Shown here piece by piece: positions 54,828-63,087 of a stretch of DNA of 64,000 nucleotides. Positions within the stretch are counted from its first letter, which is position 1. Every line of letters begins with the position of its first letter. Below the pieces are notes generated by a model. It saw nothing but the letters and a program-made list of their open reading frames with translations. It did not search any database and was not told the DNA's origin. The stretch covers positions 2,418,001 through 2,482,000 of the forward strand of contig NZ_CP096019.1 in NCBI RefSeq assembly GCF_023115355.1. The letters run 5' to 3'. This DNA comes from Halocatena salina (lineage in GTDB: Archaea; Halobacteriota; Halobacteria; Halobacteriales; Haloarculaceae). Position numbers and translations under genes: made by a program.

Positions 54828-56135
54828 TTACATCTCTTTTTCGACGTGTTCGAACTCCGGTTCGATCACGTCGCGCTCGAAATAGAGCAATTCGACGGCG
54901 ACCACGCCGATCACGAGGAGCATCACCAACACGAACGTGGGAAACTCGCTGGTGTACAGGTGATAGAGAAGAGCGATGGCGGCCGACGTTGATCCCACCA
55001 TCCCGACCGCGGGAACGAGCGTCGTCATCATCGAATCGCGTCGTGTCACTGCTAGCGCACTGGTCGCCCCGAAGATCGTGATGAACGCGAGCGACGCGAA
55101 GGAGCTGATCGCGTTCAGCGTCCCAAGGCTGGTCAACGCAGCCGTGAACGCGCCGAGAACGAGCAACGGGCGTATCGGCTCACTGTTGTCGATGCTCGAC
55201 AGTCTGTTTGGCAGAAAGTCGTCCCTCACCATCTTTTTCGACAGTCGCGCGGCACTGAACAGCGTGGCATTGAGCGCGCTGGCGGTGGAAAACAGCGCCG
55301 CGAGCGAAATCACCACGAAACCTGTCACACCGAAAAACGGCTCGGCAGCGATCGCCAACGCCGTATCGGCATGGCGTTTGATCATCAATGCGGACAGGAG
55401 ATTCGTGGTCACGACCCCGACGAGCACGTACAACACCGTGGCAGCGACGATCGAGACGTATACACCTCTGGGGACGGTTCGCTCCGGGTTTCGGATGCTG
55501 TCCTGATCGTAGAACAACAGCTCCCACCCCTCGAAAGCGACGAACGCGACGCCGGCTCCGATCACCGGTCCGATCCCCAGATGAGCGAACCCCGTCGTCA
55601 ACTGGCCGTGGGTCCCCGCGTAATAGACGCCGGCGATGCCGAACACGAGCAACACGAGAAGTTTCAGTCCTACGAGCACGTCTTCGAGCCGGCCGGTGGT
55701 GTGCGCCCCCACCGTGTTCAATCCGACGAACGCCGCGACGACGAGAAAAGAGACCACCGATCGGATCGGGATTCCCGCCCATGTAGTGAGATTGAAAAGC
55801 GAGCTGAAGTAGCCCCCGAACGCGAACGCATACAGCGCCATCGTTCCGATGTATCCGATGATGGATGTCCATCCGAGCATTCCCGCCAGCGTCGTCCGTC
55901 CCGTGAGCCGGTTGGTGTAAGTCATCGGACCGCCGCGGCCGTCGATCAGGCGGTTCAGTCGGACGAACGAATACCCACTACAGAGGGCGATCACTCCGGC
56001 CACGACGAACGCGAGCCACGTCAGCGTATCCGCGGCCGCCGCAACGATGCCAAGCGCAGCAAAGATTCCCCCACCGACCATTCCTCCGATGGCCATAGAC
56101 ACCGTCTCTCCAAAGCCGACCTTCTCGTCTGCCAT
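54828..56135 (-). CDS. APC-family amino-acid permease
   Basis: 435 residues from ATG 56135 (MADEKVGFGETV); a 15-codon Arg-rich upstream stretch may be skipped. About 12 helices are seen. The first helix has MAIGGMVGGGIFAALG, the substrate-binding Gly-rich turn of amino acid-polyamine-organocation transporters. It likely imports an amino acid or cationic amine. The substrate is not predictable. Confidence 0.9.
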   Translation of the reverse strand: MADEKVGFGETVSMAIGGMVGGGIFAALGIVAAAADTLTWLAFVVAGVIALCSGYSFVRLNRLIDGRGGPMTYTNRLTGRTTLAGMLGWTSIIGYIGTMALYAFAFGGYFSSLFNLTTWAGIPIRSVVSFLVVAAFVGLNTVGAHTTGRLEDVLVGLKLLVLLVFGIAGVYYAGTHGQLTTGFAHLGIGPVIGAGVAFVAFEGWELLFYDQDSIRNPERTVPRGVYVSIVAATVLYVLVGVVTTNLLSALMIKRHADTALAIAAEPFFGVTGFVVISLAALFSTASALNATLFSAARLSKKMVRDDFLPNRLSSIDNSEPIRPLLVLGAFTAALTSLGTLNAISSFASLAFITIFGATSALAVTRRDSMMTTLVPAVGMVGSTSAAIALLYHLYTSEFPTFVLVMLLVIGVVAVELLYFERDVIEPEFEHVEKEM

Positions 56136-56214
56136 CCCGTATCTATCGGTCGGGTTCCGCCTTGTACGTTGGGTGGTCACACGAGGCTTCCGACATGGAT
56201 GTGCGACGAGTAGG

Positions 56215-57030
56215 TCACTCCTCGCGGAGATCCATCACTTCGTACCCGATGTTCCCCTCGCGGAGCTGGTCCGTATGCGTCGACAGTTCGTCCGTCGATG
56301 CGAGCAACAGCACCGACTGGCCTTTCGTTGCGGCTTCCTCGACGGCCGCTTCGGTACCAAACCGGATGTCCGGATCGATACTGGCACGGTGGACCGTGGC
56401 GAGAGCTTCGGTGCCCGCAACGGCGACGAGATCGTGCTCGTCTTCGATCGGGTGGATCGCGTCCGGATCCACCGCCATGCTCCCACCGTTTTGCACCGTC
56501 GGTACCGCTACGATCGTCACCGTTCCGAGATCGTAATCGAGAACGCCCTCGAAGTTCGTGACGCCAACGTCCTGTTCCGGATCGGCCTCCGTCACTGCAA
56601 CCGCAGTTGCACCCCCGATATCCCCCGCCACCGCTCGCAACACACCGTCCTGCATTGTGAGCGTCACGGTCTCACCCTCGCTGATTTCCGTCCTCGCAAG
56701 CGCTGTTTCGATGTCGACCTGCCCGATGACGTCCTCCGAGACGTGCTGGACGAATCCGCGCAACTCGTCGGTCTGGGTGATGAGCCAATCGACACCCTCT
56801 TTGGTGATCTCATACCGACCACGTCCCTGCTTGTTGACGTATCCCTGTTCGATTAGATCCCGAAGATAGTCACTCACTGCCTGCGCCGTGATTCCGATCG
56901 CATCCGCGATCTCCTGTTGGCTTACTGCTGGTTGGTGCTCTGCGACCTGTACCAGGATCTGATATCGGGTGGCGTTCCGTTTGCTCTGGAGAACGCCGGA
57001 ATCATCCGTCCCCACAACGTCCTTCGGCAT
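56215..57030 (-). CDS. Winged-helix regulator, DUF7839-like
   Basis: 271 residues. The N-terminal winged helix has AVSQQEIADAIGITAQAVSDYL and GYVNKQGRGRYEITKEGVD. After residue 110 comes an acidic beta domain with IGGATAVAVTEAD, ending in LLLASTDELS. This is the architecture of archaeal transcription factors I know as DUF7839. It is divergent from the cobalamin operon with a 147-bp shared promoter region, a natural candidate to control it. The ligand is not known. Confidence 0.78.
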   Translation of the reverse strand: MPKDVVGTDDSGVLQSKRNATRYQILVQVAEHQPAVSQQEIADAIGITAQAVSDYLRDLIEQGYVNKQGRGRYEITKEGVDWLITQTDELRGFVQHVSEDVIGQVDIETALARTEISEGETVTLTMQDGVLRAVAGDIGGATAVAVTEADPEQDVGVTNFEGVLDYDLGTVTIVAVPTVQNGGSMAVDPDAIHPIEDEHDLVAVAGTEALATVHRASIDPDIRFGTEAAVEEAATKGQSVLLLASTDELSTHTDQLREGNIGYEVMDLREE

Positions 57031-57132
57031 TAGTGGTTCTCAGCACCGATAGCTCAAGTATTTTTGCTTTAACAACGTCGAATTTGACTTCAGCGGGCAT
57101 GTTTGGCGTTATAACCAAACTCGATTGTATTA

Positions 57133-57171
57133 CTACAACCAAAATTGTTTTACGTACCACGTGAGTTGTAG
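57133..57171. promoter_or_regulatory. Inverted repeat over the cbiT promoter
   Basis: ctacaac (57133-57139) and gttgtag (57165-57171) form a 7-bp dyad 25 bp apart, enclosing the AT-rich tract aaaattgttttacg, where the cbiT TATA box should lie. The right arm abuts the first ATG. Regulator binding here could block the cobalamin operon; the divergent winged-helix protein is the nearest candidate. Confidence 0.4.
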
Positions 57172-57177
57172 ATGCTG

Positions 57178-57744
57178 ATGTCGCGCGTATCGCTCCCACA
57201 CGACGCGAAGGCGGGGCCGACCAAGGCGGAGGTTCGGGCCGTGCTGTTGAGCAAACTCGATCTTGCGGCGACCGACCATTTCGTGGAGGTCGGTTCGTGT
57301 ACTGGTGCCGTTACCATCGAGGCGGCACGCCGCGCTGGACGAGTCACCGCACTCGAACGCAAGCCCGACCGGTTGGCGGTGACGCGGAAGAACCTGTCTG
57401 CAAACGACGTACGTGGTGATGTTACGCTTCGGGAAGCACAAGCACCGGCAGGATTACCGGAGGACGGGGATGCGTTGTTCATCGGCGGCAGCCGCAACTA
57501 CGAGTCGGTGCTCGATCACGCGGTCGAAACCGGGATCGACCGGATCGTGATGAACGTCTCCCGTCTCGAGATCGCGGGTGAAGCTGTTCAAGCGTTCCGC
57601 GAGCGAGGGTTGATCGAGGAGATCGTTCAGTTTCAGGTGAGCCACGGCTACGAGCTGGCCGGTGCGACGAGTTTCGACTCGGACAACCCGGTGTACATGG
57701 TGGTTGGCGCGACTGACGAACCGGACACCAGAGGTGGCCGATGA
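57178..57744 (+). CDS. cbiT: Cobalt-precorrin-6B C15-methyltransferase (decarboxylating)
   Basis: 188 residues from ATG 57178 (MSRVSLPHD). The SAM motif VEVGSCTGAVTIEAARR is at about residue 36, preceded by GPTKAEVRAVLLSKL, the CbiT start. It methylates C15 and decarboxylates the acetate side chain of the corrin intermediate. The alternative ATG at 57172 is two codons earlier. Its stop overlaps cbiL. Confidence 0.9.
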   Translation: MSRVSLPHDAKAGPTKAEVRAVLLSKLDLAATDHFVEVGSCTGAVTIEAARRAGRVTALERKPDRLAVTRKNLSANDVRGDVTLREAQAPAGLPEDGDALFIGGSRNYESVLDHAVETGIDRIVMNVSRLEIAGEAVQAFRERGLIEEIVQFQVSHGYELAGATSFDSDNPVYMVVGATDEPDTRGGR

Positions 57745-58469
57745 CGCTGTACGGCATCGGGTTGGGTCCGGGGCGTGCGGATCTCGTGACCGTACGCGGC
57801 AAGCAGACACTCCAGCGGGCCGACGTGGTGTACACGCCCGGTCGACTCTCCCGATCGGTCGCTTCCGAACACGTACCCGACACGCGGATTTCGGATCTCT
57901 CTTTCCCGATGACCCACGACGCGGACGAACTCCGAACGGCGTGGAAGGCGGCTGCCGGGGAGATCGCCCCGCGTGCACGCGAGGGCTGTACGGCGTTCGT
58001 AACGCTTGGTGATCCCAACGTGTATTCGACGTTCGGCCATCTCCGGCGGACGCTCGAGGCGTTTCACTCGGTCGAGATCGAGATCGTGCCCGGTGTGAGC
58101 GCCGTCACGGCGTTTACGACGGCGCTCGGGATCGAGATCACGGCTGGTTCGAGCCTCGCGCTGCGGGAGGCAGCCGGTGGTGTGGCTCCGACAGGCCCCG
58201 ACCGGATGATCCTGTTCAAAGTCACCGACGTACCGTCGACCCACGAGGGACTCATCGAGAGCGGCTACGACGTCGTGTACGGTCGTCGGCTGTTCATGGA
58301 ATCGGGTGAGACCGTCGTCACTGACGACCCCCAAGCCGTCGCCGATCGTGATTACTACACACTCGCCTACGCCGAAAAACGCGGGATCGACGACGACCCA
58401 CCGACTGCGGCGTTCGAGGGGACTGACACACGAGCCACCGATCTCGGTGGAGGCAACCACGATGAGTGA
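57741..58469 (+). CDS. cbiL: Precorrin-2 / cobalt-factor II C20-methyltransferase
   Basis: 242 residues, tetrapyrrole methylase fold. GIGLGPGRADLVTVRGKQ opens the protein, TLGDPNVYSTFGHL carries the GDP substrate loop, and VPGVSAVTAFTTALG follows. It adds the C20 methyl group. Its ATG overlaps cbiT by 4 bp, and its stop overlaps the cbiF start. Confidence 0.92.
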   Translation: MTLYGIGLGPGRADLVTVRGKQTLQRADVVYTPGRLSRSVASEHVPDTRISDLSFPMTHDADELRTAWKAAAGEIAPRAREGCTAFVTLGDPNVYSTFGHLRRTLEAFHSVEIEIVPGVSAVTAFTTALGIEITAGSSLALREAAGGVAPTGPDRMILFKVTDVPSTHEGLIESGYDVVYGRRLFMESGETVVTDDPQAVADRDYYTLAYAEKRGIDDDPPTAAFEGTDTRATDLGGGNHDE

Positions 58470-59319
58470 TCCGCAAACAGCCATCGATGCGGCCGCCACG
58501 GCCGAGCGCGATTCCCGCATTCACGAACGGACTGCTGGCGAGCGCCAGGAAGGCATTCCGTTCATCGGGGCCGGACCGGGTGATCCAGGACTGCTCACAG
58601 TCACGGGAAAAGAGCTGGTTGAAGCCGCCGATCTCGTGGTGCACGCGGGGTCGTTGGTCAACAGCGAACTCCTCACCACCTACTGCGCAGATGCCGAACA
58701 GGTGTCGAGCATCGGAAAGGATCTGGAGGAACTCGTGCCGCTAATGGTTGATGCCTACGAGGCCGGCCGATCGGTCGTTCGACTCCACAGCGGCGATCCC
58801 GCCGTCTACGGAGCGGCGCTCGAACAGATGGATGCCCTCGAACACGAAGGCGTTCCGACGTATCTCGTGCCGGGGGTGACGGCGGCGTTTGCGGCCAGTG
58901 CGAGCCTCCGGACCCAACTCACACTCAACGGTGTGGCGAATCACGTCGCGTTCACCCGACCGCAGGGGACAACGCTCGATCCGGATGACGACCACATCGG
59001 CGAGTTCGTCGGGATGGGTGACGTGACGACCTGCATCTATCTCGGGACGCACGCGATCGGCGATACGATGGACCGACTTCTCGAGGCAGGCCACGACCCC
59101 GAAACGCCGGTTGCAGTCGTCTATCACGCATCCTGGCCCGACGAGGACATCATCGAGGGAACCATCGCTACCATCGGTGACCGGATGGAAGCGGCCGGTT
59201 ATCGCGCCTCTGCGCTCGTCATCATCGGTGACGCAGCGCAGAAAGTGGGATACGAACGCTCGTATCTGTACGGCGAATGGGCCAACCGCACCACCGCAGA
59301 AGAAGAGACTAGTGACTGA
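58462..59319 (+). CDS. cbiF: Cobalt-precorrin-4 C11-methyltransferase
   Basis: 285 residues from ATG 58462, with a 33-residue N-terminal extension before FIGAGPGDPGLLTVTG. HSGDPAVYGAALEQM and VPGVTAAFAASASL give the tetrapyrrole methylase loops; HAGSLVNSELL and YHASWPDE are typical of CbiF/CobM. It methylates C11. Start chosen at the cbiL stop overlap rather than the longer frame at 58306, which lies inside cbiL. Confidence 0.93.
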   Translation: MSDPQTAIDAAATAERDSRIHERTAGERQEGIPFIGAGPGDPGLLTVTGKELVEAADLVVHAGSLVNSELLTTYCADAEQVSSIGKDLEELVPLMVDAYEAGRSVVRLHSGDPAVYGAALEQMDALEHEGVPTYLVPGVTAAFAASASLRTQLTLNGVANHVAFTRPQGTTLDPDDDHIGEFVGMGDVTTCIYLGTHAIGDTMDRLLEAGHDPETPVAVVYHASWPDEDIIEGTIATIGDRMEAAGYRASALVIIGDAAQKVGYERSYLYGEWANRTTAEEETSD

Positions 59320-59351
59320 CACACGGACGAGAACGATCACTATGGGTATGT

Positions 59352-60323
59352 ATGAGTTCGAACGATAACACGGAATCGAATGGATCGAGCCACTGTTCGA
59401 CGCCGGATTCGGACGGCGAGGTGGCCGAAGAGATCGCTATCATCAGCTTCGAGCGCAAGCTCGACACCGCCCGTACGATCGAGGCGGAGATCGAAGACGC
59501 CTACGATCGAGTTGACGTTATCGAATACCACGGCGAGGTGTTCGCCGAACAGTGGGACGAATACGACTGTTTCGTCGGGTTGATGGCCTCGGGGATTGCG
59601 TTGCGCAAGGCCGCACCGCTGCTTGCGGACAAGTGGGACGATCCGGCCATTGTGGTCGTCGACGAACAGCTCACGTGGGCGATCCCGCTCACGGGCGGCC
59701 ACCACGGCGCGAATCAAGTCGCCAACGATCTCGCGCAGTTAGGCGCGGTGCCGGCGATGACAACCGCGAGCGAGGCTGCCGGCAAGCAAGGCGTCGAGAG
59801 CAAGGCCAAAGCCCTGGATGCACACGTCGTTAACGGTGATTCGACGGTCGCAACGAATCTCGCCGTTCTGAACGACGAACTCGGACCGGTCGCCCGACTC
59901 GACGGTCCTCGTGCCGTCCTCGTTGATGACGACGTGACGGTGCTCAAACCGAACAAAGACGGCGTGGTTCTTGGCACCGGCACCGTTTCCGGCGTCCGAA
60001 AAGAGCAGGTACTCACCGCGTGGGAGACCGCACTGTCAACGTTGGAGCTAGGGTTCGAAGACGTCGAATTCGTCGCTACCGCCACCCGGAAAGAAGAGGA
60101 AACCGGGTTGTACGAGGCGGCCCAGGAGGTCGATGTTGGGATCGTGCTCTTCGGGAAGGAGACGCTCACAGAGTTCGAAGGTCCGAGTCCCTCCCGATCG
60201 AAAGAGCTCATCGGTTGGCCCGGTATCGCAGAGGCGTCGGCCATCGCTGGCGGGCGCAACCACGAACTCCTCAAGGAGAAAGCCCGCTTCGACGATGCAG
60301 TGACGGTTGCGGTGGGACGGTGA
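59352..60323 (+). CDS. cbiG: Cobalt-precorrin-5A hydrolase
   Basis: 323 residues. CbiG N-terminal and central blocks GLMASGIALRKAAPLL and PLTGGHHGANQVA are clear, and the C-terminal domain has GTGTVSGVRKEQV and WPGIAEASAIAGG. CbiG opens the delta-lactone and releases acetaldehyde from C2 after ring contraction. It follows cbiF by 32 bp and precedes cbiH by 6 bp. Confidence 0.92.
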   Translation: MSSNDNTESNGSSHCSTPDSDGEVAEEIAIISFERKLDTARTIEAEIEDAYDRVDVIEYHGEVFAEQWDEYDCFVGLMASGIALRKAAPLLADKWDDPAIVVVDEQLTWAIPLTGGHHGANQVANDLAQLGAVPAMTTASEAAGKQGVESKAKALDAHVVNGDSTVATNLAVLNDELGPVARLDGPRAVLVDDDVTVLKPNKDGVVLGTGTVSGVRKEQVLTAWETALSTLELGFEDVEFVATATRKEEETGLYEAAQEVDVGIVLFGKETLTEFEGPSPSRSKELIGWPGIAEASAIAGGRNHELLKEKARFDDAVTVAVGR

Positions 60324-60329
60324 GAAAGC

Positions 60330-61199
60330 ATGACTGACGTTGAATCCTCCGATAGCGACCGCGGCCGACTGTACGTCGTTGGGATCGGACCCGGACTCCC
60401 CGACACGATGACCCAACGCGCTCAGGAGGTGATTTCGAGCGCCGACTGTGTCATCGCATCGAACCTCTATCAGGCGTTTCTCCGGGAAGATGGGACGTTA
60501 CCAGCCACAGAGTCAGCGACCGATTCGGGCGAGGGGACGGTCGTCGTTCGGTCTGACGGCACGCGCCAAACGATCGTCCGTTCTTCGATGGGTCGGCAGG
60601 TCGAACTCGCTCGGGAAGCGTTCGAGCGAGTGCGTGACGGTCAGACCGTCGCTCACGTGTCGGGTGGTGACCCGAACGTGTACGGAAAAAGTGATCTCAT
60701 CTATCTGATGGCCGAAGAAGAGGATGCCTACGACGTTCCGATCACTGTAATTCCGGGTGTGACGGCTGCTCTTGGTGGTGCAGCGAATCTCGGTGCGCCG
60801 CTCAGTAACGATTTCTGTACAGTTTCCTTGTCTGATAAGTGGCGAGGGTGGGACGAGATCGAAGAAAAGCTGCGCGCGGCTGCGATCAGCGGATTTGTCA
60901 TTGTGCTGTACAACTGCTGGCGCAACTACCAGCGCGCGATCGGGATCCTCAGAGAGGAGCGCGCCGACCACGTTCCGGTCGGTATCTTCAACGACGCCGG
61001 TCGCGGTGCCGCCGGTCGAAACGTCGACGGTGAGACCCACACCATCACGACGCTTGGGGCGGCCACCGACCACGACGAGGAGGTCGGGGGCATGGGAACG
61101 TCGATCCTCGTCGGCACTGATGAAACCACGGTTTGGGAGAACGACCATCGAACACACCTCTACACCCCGCGCGGCGGGCGTGACGTGGAGGACTTCTAA
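60330..61199 (+). CDS. cbiH: Precorrin-3B C17-methyltransferase, first CbiH
   Basis: 289 residues. YVVGIGPGLPDTMTQRAQE opens it, then SGGDPNVYGKSDLIY and IPGVTAALGGAANLGAPLSNDF of the CbiH group. A 45-residue insertion near residues 50-95 (EDGTLPATESATDSG) is unusual. CbiH contracts the ring while methylating C17. It is followed within 5 bp by a second CbiH; the division of labour between the copies is unknown. Confidence 0.9.
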   Translation: MTDVESSDSDRGRLYVVGIGPGLPDTMTQRAQEVISSADCVIASNLYQAFLREDGTLPATESATDSGEGTVVVRSDGTRQTIVRSSMGRQVELAREAFERVRDGQTVAHVSGGDPNVYGKSDLIYLMAEEEDAYDVPITVIPGVTAALGGAANLGAPLSNDFCTVSLSDKWRGWDEIEEKLRAAAISGFVIVLYNCWRNYQRAIGILREERADHVPVGIFNDAGRGAAGRNVDGETHTITTLGAATDHDEEVGGMGTSILVGTDETTVWENDHRTHLYTPRGGRDVEDF

Positions 61200-61204
61200 C
61201 AACT

Positions 61205-62131
61205 ATGAGTAGCGACAACACCGACACGAGCACAGACCAACGAACGTGTGGCGGTTCGACATCAGAATCGGAGGCAACATCGGAATCGGCGTGTGGCGGC
61301 TCGAAGCGGACGGCGACCGACGAGCGGGTCGGATCGTCCGTCGAAGCGTTCGACGCCGATCCCGGTCGGCTGCTCGCGGTGGGACTCGGTCCCGGACAGC
61401 CCGAGGGGATGACCCAGCGCGCCCGCGCTACCCTCCTGGACGCCGAGCACATCGTCGGGTATACGACGTACATCGATCTCCTTCCCGAAGAGATCACGAA
61501 ATCGGCCGACGAGCTGTACGACACGCCGATGTGTGGGGAAGTATCCCGCACGGAGGAGGCGGTCGATCGCGCGCTCGCAGGCAACGATGTCACTATCATC
61601 GGGAGCGGCGACCCGAACGTGTACGCGCTCGCGGGGCTGGCCCTAGAGATCCTCGAATCGAAAGGTGCGACCGCAAGCATGGTCGACTTCGAGGTCGTGC
61701 CGGGCGTGCCCGCAGCCCAATCCTGTGGTGCGCGCGTGGGTGCGCCGTTGGTGAACGACAGCGTCAGCATCTCGCTGTCGGATCACCTGACGCCGATGGA
61801 AACGATCGAGTCACGGCTTCACGCCGTCGCAGCCGAAGGGTTCACGATCGCCATCTACAACCCGTGGAGTCGCAAGCGTCGAGAGAACTTCGTGCGGTGC
61901 TGTGAGATCCTCACCGAACACCGCGATCCGGAGACGCCCGTGGGAATCGTTCACGGCGCAGGCCGCGAGGACGAACGAACGGAGATCGTCGAACTGGCGG
62001 AACTAGAAGCACTCGGCGAAACGGAACTTATCGACATGACGACGACCATCATCGTCGGCAACGAGGAGACGTACGTCTGGGACGACCGCATGGTGACCCC
62101 GCGGGGGTATGAATCCAAATATGAGTACTGA
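61205..62131 (+). CDS. cbiH: Precorrin-3B C17-methyltransferase, second CbiH
   Basis: 308 residues. The core matches cobalt-factor III C17-methyltransferase: AVGLGPGQPEGMTQRARA, GSGDPNVYALAGLALEIL, VPGVPAAQSCGARVGAPLVND. A 55-residue N-terminal extension contains two CGGS boxes (residues 15-18 and 30-33), rich in Ser/Thr/Glu, of unknown use. It overlaps the ferredoxin start by 11 bp. Confidence 0.9.
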   Translation: MSSDNTDTSTDQRTCGGSTSESEATSESACGGSKRTATDERVGSSVEAFDADPGRLLAVGLGPGQPEGMTQRARATLLDAEHIVGYTTYIDLLPEEITKSADELYDTPMCGEVSRTEEAVDRALAGNDVTIIGSGDPNVYALAGLALEILESKGATASMVDFEVVPGVPAAQSCGARVGAPLVNDSVSISLSDHLTPMETIESRLHAVAAEGFTIAIYNPWSRKRRENFVRCCEILTEHRDPETPVGIVHGAGREDERTEIVELAELEALGETELIDMTTTIIVGNEETYVWDDRMVTPRGYESKYEY

Positions 62132-62366
62132 GTACTGCGTTCGGATCGATCGGACCGCCTGTGAGGGTATCTTCGCGTGTCTCGTCCGTGACGATCGGTT
62201 CGAGGAAGCTCCGGACGGACTGGTGACGATCGACGGTCCCCGAGACGCCGATGAGGCGGGTAAGATGAGTATCAGCTTTAACGACGACCGTCTTGAGGAC
62301 GCCCGCCTTGCGGCTCGTGCGTGTCCAGTCGACGCCATCGACGTGGCGGTGATCGACGATGCGTGA
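62121..62366 (+). CDS. Ferredoxin-like [3Fe-4S] protein in the cobalamin operon
   Basis: 81 residues from ATG 62121. The CEGIFACLV pair (C-x5-C) and later ARACPVDAID give three Cys in a pattern typical of single-cluster [3Fe-4S] ferredoxins of the type that feed P450s, with CP near the C-terminus. It overlaps cbiH and the following gene, so it is a planned part of the pathway and may donate electrons to a corrin reductase step or a cluster-bearing CbiX; this is inference. Confidence 0.75.
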   Translation: MSTEYCVRIDRTACEGIFACLVRDDRFEEAPDGLVTIDGPRDADEAGKMSISFNDDRLEDARLAARACPVDAIDVAVIDDA

Positions 62367-63087
62367 TCGGGATTCGGACAGAACGCCGTTGACGGACCGA
62401 CATCTCACATCGACGCCGGAGACGGCGTACTTCTGGGGTCGGGTCGCCGGCGACGGCACGGTCACGACCGATCGGGTAACTGTGCGCGTCGGCGACGAAA
62501 CTGCACTCGACGCGGTGGCCGGGATCGTCGGCGCTGATGCCAGGGAGCACACCGAACACACGGTCGCAGCCCACGAATCAGCCCACGATGCGACCGTCGT
62601 TCGCTACGAAGAGGCGTACGAACTCCGGATACCGGTGTCACCGTCGTTCGCCCAGCGCGCCACTGACGTGGGCGTGGTGACCGGAACCGATGCGCCCGAG
62701 AATCGTCGGTTCGATGGCTTCGACGACCACCGCCAACAGCTGGTGCGGGGACTGCTCGAAGCCTGTGGTACCGTCTGTTTTCGTGAATCCTCTGCGTCGG
62801 TCGGCATCTCGTTCGTTCACGACGATGCACGGCTGCTCGAAGCGCTTCGGTCGCTGCTCGGCGACGCGGCTCCCGAGATTCCTACCGCAGAGCTGTCCGA
62901 AAGTTCCTCGGGTGGCTACTGGTTCGGACTTGCATCCGACGCCGACCCCGCGGCGTTCGCGCGATGGGTGTACGCCGGAAGCGACGACTCGGAGCTGTAC
63001 GCGGCCGATAGACGCCGAAAGCTCCGGCGGAGCGTCGAACGCGCGATGGGTGGTGGTGTGGACTCACTTTCGTTCTCGGAACGATGA
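62359..63087 (+). CDS. LAGLIDADG-like protein in the cobalamin operon
   Basis: 242 residues. Two similar halves resemble the LAGLIDADG homing-endonuclease repeat: TAYFWGRVAGDGTV (about residue 22, with GDG kept) and QLVRGLLEACGTV (about residue 128, where the acid is replaced by Cys-Gly). Both are followed by a strand and a helix like ISFVHDDARLLEALRSLLG. The loss of one acid suggests no nuclease activity. It is locked between the ferredoxin and cbiX by ATGA overlaps. I have seen the family annotated only as a cobalamin biosynthesis or hypothetical protein; the role is unknown. Confidence 0.6.
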   Translation: MRDRDSDRTPLTDRHLTSTPETAYFWGRVAGDGTVTTDRVTVRVGDETALDAVAGIVGADAREHTEHTVAAHESAHDATVVRYEEAYELRIPVSPSFAQRATDVGVVTGTDAPENRRFDGFDDHRQQLVRGLLEACGTVCFRESSASVGISFVHDDARLLEALRSLLGDAAPEIPTAELSESSSGGYWFGLASDADPAAFARWVYAGSDDSELYAADRRRKLRRSVERAMGGGVDSLSFSER

